Shown here piece after piece: positions 17,291-22,019 of a stretch of 22,019 nucleotides of DNA. Each line of letters opens with the position of its first letter. Position 1 is the first letter of the stretch. This DNA comes from Arsenophonus sp048493715 (GTDB lineage Bacteria > Pseudomonadota > Gammaproteobacteria > Enterobacterales > Enterobacteriaceae): positions 1 through 22,019 of the forward strand of contig JBGDCZ010000041.1 of assembly GCA_048493715.1 (NCBI GenBank), written 5' to 3'. The notes under the pieces are model-generated. The model saw nothing but the letters and a program-made list of their open reading frames with translations. It was not told the DNA's origin and did not search any database. The position numbers were made by a program, and so were the translations under genes.

Positions 17291-17696
17291 CGATACATAC
17301 CAAGTCTACCTTATCAAACAGAGCTGCATAAATCAAAATAAAGCATGCCGGCAAAAACCTTATCGATAAATTGCAAAAGTTAGTAATATAAAGCGCGATC
17401 AGCATTTTTCGCCATAAGAAATTTATTTTACTAAATCTATACTACAAATAGAATATGAATGACACCCAAATTATTAAGTGACAAATCACAAATGATCGCC
17501 AAATATTTGTTGAAAAGGAACCATTGGATTGAAATCTAATAATAGTGATACAATCGTGATAATAAATTTGTATTTCACTCATTTATCAAAATTTACCGCT
17601 CTTACGAGAGATGTTTTTACTTGCGCCCCACGCGGCGATTTTTTTCCTATTATAGGCTATATAAGAAATCATAAAGTAACATAGGAGCCGAAATTT
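17291..17696. other. Gene-free divergent spacer between holD and rsmC
   Basis: This 406-base intergenic region must hold the promoters of holD-rimI and rsmC. I see no tRNA or protein block. Its only distinctive element is a GC-rich patch (CGCC-CCACGC-GGCG followed by seven T) at 17624-17645, described separately. Confidence 0.6.
17624..17645 (+). terminator. Terminator-like hairpin ahead of rsmC
   Basis: CGCC (17624-17627) pairs with GGCG (17634-17637) around CCACGC and is followed by ATTTTTTT. The stem is only four pairs, but pure G/C in an AT-rich surrounding. It lies about 50 bases before rsmC on the same strand with no gene upstream to end, so it could be an attenuator or a relic of a lost gene. 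Confidence 0.25.
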
Positions 17697-18713
17697 ATGT
17701 CTTCACTGACGCCCGCTAGTGAAGTGATTTTACGTCATCATGAATATTTTATTGGCCGTCGTGTTTTAATCGCTGGTGACCTACAAGATAATATTAATGC
17801 AGCAATTAGCGCTGAAATTTTACATATCTTAACTAGTCAATATCACTACTGGTTATCATTTAACAAACAGCTGGGCGAAAATGCTCATTATGACTTAACG
17901 CTGGCAAAAAACCTGGCCGAGCAATTTAATACATTGATCTATTTTTGGCCAAAAAACAAACAAGAAGCCAATTTTCAACTACACAATATTTGCTCAGTTT
18001 TACCTATAGGTAGTAATATCTTCATTGTTGGTGAAAATCGTAGTGGCGTAAATAGCGTCGATAAAATCTTAAAAGAAATTGGTTGTGTACGTAAAATTGA
18101 TGCAGCACGACGCAGCAGCCTCTATTATTGCCAGTTAGAAAAAAAACCATCATTTCATTTACAAGATTGGTGGAATATTTATAAGGTAGCTGATATTACT
18201 ATCAAAGCACTACCAGGAGTATTTAGTCAACAAGCACTAGATACCGGTAGTCAACTACTCCTTTCTACATTTCAAACACCAATAAAAGGTCAGTTATTAG
18301 ATATGGCATCCGGTTGTGGTGTACTAGGCACGGTTATTGGCAAGAAAAATCCTAGCATAAAATTAACTCTCTGTGATACTCATGTTGCTGCCGTAATTTC
18401 ATCTATTGAAACATTAAAAATAAATGACTTAACTGGCCATGTCACAGCAAGTGATACCTATTCTACCATTGAAGATACTTACGACTGGATAATTTGTAAC
18501 CCGCCATTCCATGATGGATTGAAAACAGATTATTCAGCCGCTGAAACAATCATAAAACAAGCACCTAGTTATCTAAAACCAGGTGGAAAATTCAGAATAG
18601 TTGCCAATGCCTTCTTACCTTATCCAGATTGGTTAGATAATGCTTTTGGTCGCCATGAAATACTGGCTCAAACAGGTAAATTCAAAATTTATCAGGCCAG
18701 TAAATATCGTTGA
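17697..18713 (+). CDS. rsmC: 16S rRNA m2G1207 methyltransferase RsmC
   Basis: RsmC uses S-adenosylmethionine to methylate N2 of G1207 in 16S rRNA of the small subunit. The 338-residue protein is close to family length (E. coli 343) and has the duplicated layout: a degenerate N-terminal methyltransferase-like half (MSSLTPASEVILRHHEYFIG, RRVLIAGDLQD) and a catalytic C-terminal half. The half-boundary block LPGVFSQQALDTGSQLLLST is conserved. Motif I reads LLDMASGCGVLG (200-211) instead of the usual LDxGCGxGVLG, and motif IV is NPPF at 268-271. An AGGAG ribosome site lies nine bases before the ATG. It is divergent from holD-rimI as in E. coli. The frame is open throughout; the altered motif I leaves a small doubt about full activity. 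Confidence 0.95.
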   Translation: MSSLTPASEVILRHHEYFIGRRVLIAGDLQDNINAAISAEILHILTSQYHYWLSFNKQLGENAHYDLTLAKNLAEQFNTLIYFWPKNKQEANFQLHNICSVLPIGSNIFIVGENRSGVNSVDKILKEIGCVRKIDAARRSSLYYCQLEKKPSFHLQDWWNIYKVADITIKALPGVFSQQALDTGSQLLLSTFQTPIKGQLLDMASGCGVLGTVIGKKNPSIKLTLCDTHVAAVISSIETLKINDLTGHVTASDTYSTIEDTYDWIICNPPFHDGLKTDYSAAETIIKQAPSYLKPGGKFRIVANAFLPYPDWLDNAFGRHEILAQTGKFKIYQASKYR

Positions 18714-18948
18714 ATCTCATATGACCAACCTTGACTAAAATAATTAACTGTTAAAAGATTATCTAATGCATTGTTATCACTTTCATTTTTAGGACGTTTG
18801 AGATAAGAATGGAAGTAGTAACGTTCTTTAATAGTGAATTTAATATAGCATCCGTAAATAATTTATTTTAAATGACCAAATTTCATAAAGGTAATGATTT
18901 AAATTATGTGTTAGTCATTAAAGTTCCAATTATCATTTAAGTAATTAA

Positions 18949-20601
18949 TTATATATTTTTATCATTTTCTTGGTTAATTTGTTCGGCACGGTTTTCGCTC
19001 ACATCTTCTAACACATGATAAGCAATCGCACAAAAAAGCGAATTTAATCTTTTCATATCGCCAAGTAAACTAACATGCAAGTTGCTGGTATCTAGACTTT
19101 GTACATTCTGTTTATGTAGGCGCTCAACATGTGCATAAGCATAACGTTGATTTAATAATCGAAATCGATGCTTAGCTCTTCGTAATCGACGGGCATTATC
19201 TATATCACCAGACACAAACACCGACATTGCCAAATTTAAGTTATTCTGCAAACGCTCTATGAGTATATTCAGTTCTTTAGCGCCTTCAGGTGAGAAAACA
19301 TATTGCTTGTCAAATATTTTTTTAACTATTTCTGTAGCCATACGACTAATAATAGTTGCTGATTGCTGTAAATTCAAAGCGGTATCAATAATTTCAGCCC
19401 AGCGACGAGAATCAGCTTTCCCCAACTCATTTTGTTGAATTTGAGCCAGATAGAGTTTAATACTACTATGTAGCATATCGATCTCTTCTTCCAAATACCC
19501 AATATAGCGCCGCTGTATTTTATTACCATTCAGGACTTCAGCCAAACGTTGCACCATTTGCTCAACGACATCTCCCATACGTAATGTTTCTCTTACTGCA
19601 TTAGCAATGGCTAATGACGGCGTCTCTAAAGCACCTTTATCCAAATAACGAGGCGCAAAAACCTCAGTTTTTTCTGGAGTATTAGGGACAAGACGTTGAC
19701 ATAAACGCGACATGAATTCGACAAAGGGCAGCATAACTAAGCAACGTAGTAAATTATAAAACACATGAAAATAGATCACGATTTCAGACGCATTAAAATT
19801 ATACTGACCAATCCAAGCAGATAATTGTTTAATCCATGGTAAAACCAACATCGCACCAATGAGTTTAAATAACAAACTACCTAAAGCCACCTGGCGTGCT
19901 AAACCTCTTTGCCGACTACTACCTATCAGAGCCAATAAGCCACTACCGATATTTGAACCAATAACAATAGACAGGCTAATATAAAGCGGCACTAGTTCTG
20001 CTACACTTAATGTTGCAGTCAACAAAACAGCCGCCAGACTGGAATAAGTGAGCATCGCAAATACAGCGCCAACCAGTAGTGCTAAGTCAGTATCACCACT
20101 TAAAGAGGTAAAAATTGCTTGTATAGCTGATGCATTAGTAATCGGTGCTGCTGAATTAACAATAAGCTGCAAAGCTAATAAAATTAACCCTAAACCTATG
20201 GCAACTCGCCCTAATTGACCAACACGATTTTTTTTCTGACTAAGAAAAGCAATAACACCAAATAAAATTGACAATGGTGATAGCCATGCAAAATCAAAAG
20301 TTAACACTCGGACCATTATCGCGGTACCGACGTCCGCGCCCAACATAATCACCATAGCGAGCGTGATAGAAATTAAACCTTGTGTTACAAAAGAAATAAC
20401 CAATAATGCCGTCGCATTACTACTTTGTACTAAAGCAGTGACACTAATACCAGCTAAAAAAGCCCGTGACTTTTTACCGATACTTTGTCCTAATATTCGA
20501 CGTAAATCAGTACCGAAAACCCGCATAATACCAGTCCGGACAGTATATGTGCCCCACACTAGTAAAGCCACTGATGATAATAATTCAAGTAATGTTAACA
20601 T
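18949..20601 (-). CDS. yjbB: Na+/phosphate cotransporter family protein YjbB
   Basis: YjbB is an inner-membrane Na/Pi cotransporter-family protein, in E. coli linked to phosphate export. The 550-residue product matches family length (about 543). The N-terminal two-thirds is a series of hydrophobic segments with the two inverted NptA-type repeats; QSSNATALLVISF at 59-71 is the signature of the first and TYSSLAAVLLTATLSVAE of the second. From about 335 on it is soluble and helical, a PhoU-like domain (ETLRMGDVVEQM, RRLRRAKHRFRLLNQRYAYAHVERLH, GDMKRLNSLFCAIAYHVLED). GGAT precedes the ATG. It is not next to rsmC in E. coli, so the chromosome order changes here. No lesion is seen. Confidence 0.95.
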   Translation of the reverse strand: MLTLLELLSSVALLVWGTYTVRTGIMRVFGTDLRRILGQSIGKKSRAFLAGISVTALVQSSNATALLVISFVTQGLISITLAMVIMLGADVGTAIMVRVLTFDFAWLSPLSILFGVIAFLSQKKNRVGQLGRVAIGLGLILLALQLIVNSAAPITNASAIQAIFTSLSGDTDLALLVGAVFAMLTYSSLAAVLLTATLSVAELVPLYISLSIVIGSNIGSGLLALIGSSRQRGLARQVALGSLLFKLIGAMLVLPWIKQLSAWIGQYNFNASEIVIYFHVFYNLLRCLVMLPFVEFMSRLCQRLVPNTPEKTEVFAPRYLDKGALETPSLAIANAVRETLRMGDVVEQMVQRLAEVLNGNKIQRRYIGYLEEEIDMLHSSIKLYLAQIQQNELGKADSRRWAEIIDTALNLQQSATIISRMATEIVKKIFDKQYVFSPEGAKELNILIERLQNNLNLAMSVFVSGDIDNARRLRRAKHRFRLLNQRYAYAHVERLHKQNVQSLDTSNLHVSLLGDMKRLNSLFCAIAYHVLEDVSENRAEQINQENDKNI

Positions 20602-20729
20602 TAATTATCCATGTTATTTATTGGTCATATAACTCATTATATTAATAGATCGCGCTATTTAAATTATTTACTGAAAAATGTTATCTCTTAATTTAAAAAA
20701 TAGCATCAACTATCTTTTAACACTGATAC

Positions 20730-20764
20730 AAAAAATTACCACTGTTTGTTTAAACAAACAGTGG
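20730..20764 (-). terminator. Terminator of the glycosyltransferase remnant
   Basis: A perfect 26-base palindrome at 20739-20764 (CCACTGTTTG, centre TTTAAA, CAAACAGTGG) lies just past the glycosyltransferase stop codon. On the minus strand it is followed by TAATTTTTTG, giving an intrinsic terminator with a stem of at least ten pairs. Confidence 0.8.
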
Positions 20765-20777
20765 CAAACATGATTCA

Positions 20778-21647
20778 TTACTTGGGAAATTTATCTAAGA
20801 TCCATAAGATCTTGTAAAGAAAAGAACAATTTGATTCATTCAACTCATCACCAATCTGCCACCAACAAGCGGATGTTTGATTTACAGCATTAGGATATTT
20901 TTGATAAAAATCCATTAATATATCAATAATTTTTAAATAAGTATTAACCTTACGTACCCGTAAAGCATCACCACTCAACGAATGAGAAACTGATTTATCA
21001 TGAATAAAATAATCATAGTAAGATTCATTAATAAACTGAACGCGTTTTGCATTAAGTAATATTGCTGTTGTCCAAGGTATATCTTGATGATGAAGTTGCG
21101 GTTCAAACTGATACTGATGTTCACGAATAAAACTCAATTTATATATTCAACCAAGTAACATGTAAAAATTTACGTGAACTTAACCCTTTTTGTAACCATT
21201 CAGGAACTGAAATGATGCCTATTGATGGGAATTTCTTTAACGGGAAAATTAATTTAGAAATGGGCCGTCGGTATAAATATAAGTACCATTACACATTGCA
21301 ACATCTAAATCACCAAGTGTTGCTAACTCTAATAAACGGTTATACATACCTAAATGAATAATATCATCAATATCAGGAAAAGTTATATATTTACCGGTCG
21401 CAACATTCATTCTTACATTTCGGGCGACAGAAACCCCTAAGTTTCCCTGATGTATAATTTTAGTATTCGGAAATCGCACTATACATTCCTCTAATAATAA
21501 AGCACTGTTATCTGTAGAACCATCCTTGACTAAAATAAGCTCCCAATTTTCTAGTTTTTGTTGTTCAAGGCAATTAAAAAATTTTGGTAAGAATGGTTCG
21601 CCATTAAATACTGTAACAACAATAATTCGCATCGGTTCAGCTACCAT
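20778..21647 (-). pseudogene. Broken family 2 glycosyltransferase
   Basis: The remnant resembles GT-A fold family 2 enzymes that build surface polysaccharide or lipopolysaccharide core. The 5' part (21647-21249) reads MRIIVVTVFNGEPFLPKFF, LILVKDGSTDNS (nucleotide-sugar site), GVSVARNVRMNVATGKYI and FPDIDD, where the family normally has a D-x-D-D metal motif. The frame is lost near 21250; in another frame EWLQKGLSSRKFLHVTWLNI continues. It is lost again near 21140 before SFIREHQYQFEPQLHHQDIP and the end at 20778 (HHQDIPWTTAILLNAKRV, YYDYFIHDKSVSHSL). The joined blocks give one enzyme of about 290 residues, interrupted by two frameshifts. It is similar in style to WaaV-type core transferases, but the acceptor cannot be told. 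Confidence 0.8.
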
Positions 21648-21953
21648 ATGTTTACCTTAATCATTATCCTTTCATTTCAAATATTCAATAGATAAATACT
21701 CAGGTATTCAATTATGTTAGAAAAAGCAAATTATCGTTATTTCATTAGTGAAAAAATAACACCACTAATGTTAAATCAATATATTATGAAATAATTTACA
21801 ACATTAATTATACTCAGATGGAAGATCCAAGAGTTATATAAATACCCTTTATATTATTGATAAAAAAATTGGCATCAGTATTAAATTTATTTGATATAAA
21901 TTTATTAAAATTATTATATCAATTTTATGTGGCAGATAGATATATTTTCAGAT
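21648..21953. other. Gene-free AT-rich spacer before the rRNA terminator
   Basis: About 300 bases of very AT-rich sequence lie between the glycosyltransferase remnant and the rRNA terminator. I see no open frame of note, no tRNA and no repeat. The promoter of the glycosyltransferase would have been here. Confidence 0.6.
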
Positions 21954-21978
21954 AAAAAAAGCCACCCAAAGGTAGCTT
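21954..21978 (-). terminator. Terminator of the rRNA operon
   Basis: On the minus strand AAGCTACC and GGTGGCTT (one G-U pair) form an eight-pair stem with a TTTG loop, followed by seven T. It lies about 17 bases past the end of the 5S rRNA and ends the rRNA transcript. Confidence 0.85.
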
Positions 21979-21994
21979 TCTTAACTTATTCAAA

Positions 21995-22019
21995 GTCTAG
22001 CAGCTGCCTACTCTCACAT
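21995..22019 (-). rRNA. rrf: 5S rRNA, 3' end only
   Basis: The right edge, read on the minus strand, is ATGTGAGAGTAGGCAGCTGC then TAGAC. This matches the 3' end of enterobacterial 5S rRNA (ATGCGAGAGTAGG followed by the closing helix strand). The rest of the gene, and presumably 23S and 16S, lie outside the window. A strong terminator just downstream supports the call. Confidence 0.85.

Noticed and set aside
17600..17696. tRNA genes next to rsmC as in E. coli (leu tRNAs)
   Set aside because: No cloverleaf or conserved T-loop sequence could be found on either strand.
1..22019. A new defence, mobile or biosynthetic system
   Set aside because: Every gene-sized block maps to a known chromosomal family; no transposase, integrase, repeat array or unexplained gene cluster is visible.

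Overview
The window looks like a chromosomal segment of an AT-rich, host-associated enterobacterium in the middle of gene decay. Every recognisable protein is closest in my memory to Escherichia coli/Enterobacterales families, but the bases are strongly A/T-biased and nearly half of the genes are broken by frameshifts, stops or deletions. That combination fits an insect symbiont of the Arsenophonus type (Morganellaceae). The genus is an inference from style, not a database result.

Layout. From left to right, and reversed relative to the E. coli map, the order follows the E. coli 99-100 minute region: yjjX (broken), trpR (intact, with a trp operator), slt (broken), ettA (intact, TTG start), nadR-radA-serB (intact likely operon on the minus strand), smp/ytjB (split by one frameshift), deoD (open frame but start codon ATG changed to ATA), deoB (frameshifted), deoA (absent), deoC (frameshifted and missing its 5' end), yjjU (5' half only, fused in frame to deoC by a deletion), prfC (intact), a fliB remnant where E. 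coli has yjjG, rimI-holD (intact, overlapping) and divergent rsmC (intact). After rsmC the synteny changes: an intact YjbB-type Na/phosphate cotransporter, a broken family 2 glycosyltransferase, and at the right edge the terminator and 3' end of a 5S rRNA gene read from the minus strand.

How it works together. What survives intact is mostly core function: tryptophan repression (TrpR), translation factors and ribosome maturation (EttA, RF3, RimI, RsmC), NAD salvage and regulation (NadR), recombination repair (RadA), serine synthesis (SerB), the clamp-loader subunit HolD and phosphate/Na transport (YjbB). What is lost is dispensable for a host-restricted cell: nucleoside catabolism (deo operon), peptidoglycan recycling (Slt), nucleotide house-cleaning (YjjX), the YjjU lipase-like protein, flagellin methylation (FliB) and a surface-sugar glycosyltransferase. 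I saw no mobile element, CRISPR array, prophage or convincing new multi-gene system. The most informative signals are the stepwise ruin of the deo locus, the preserved trp operator inside the tail of a dead gene, and a G-rich tract just beyond prfC.
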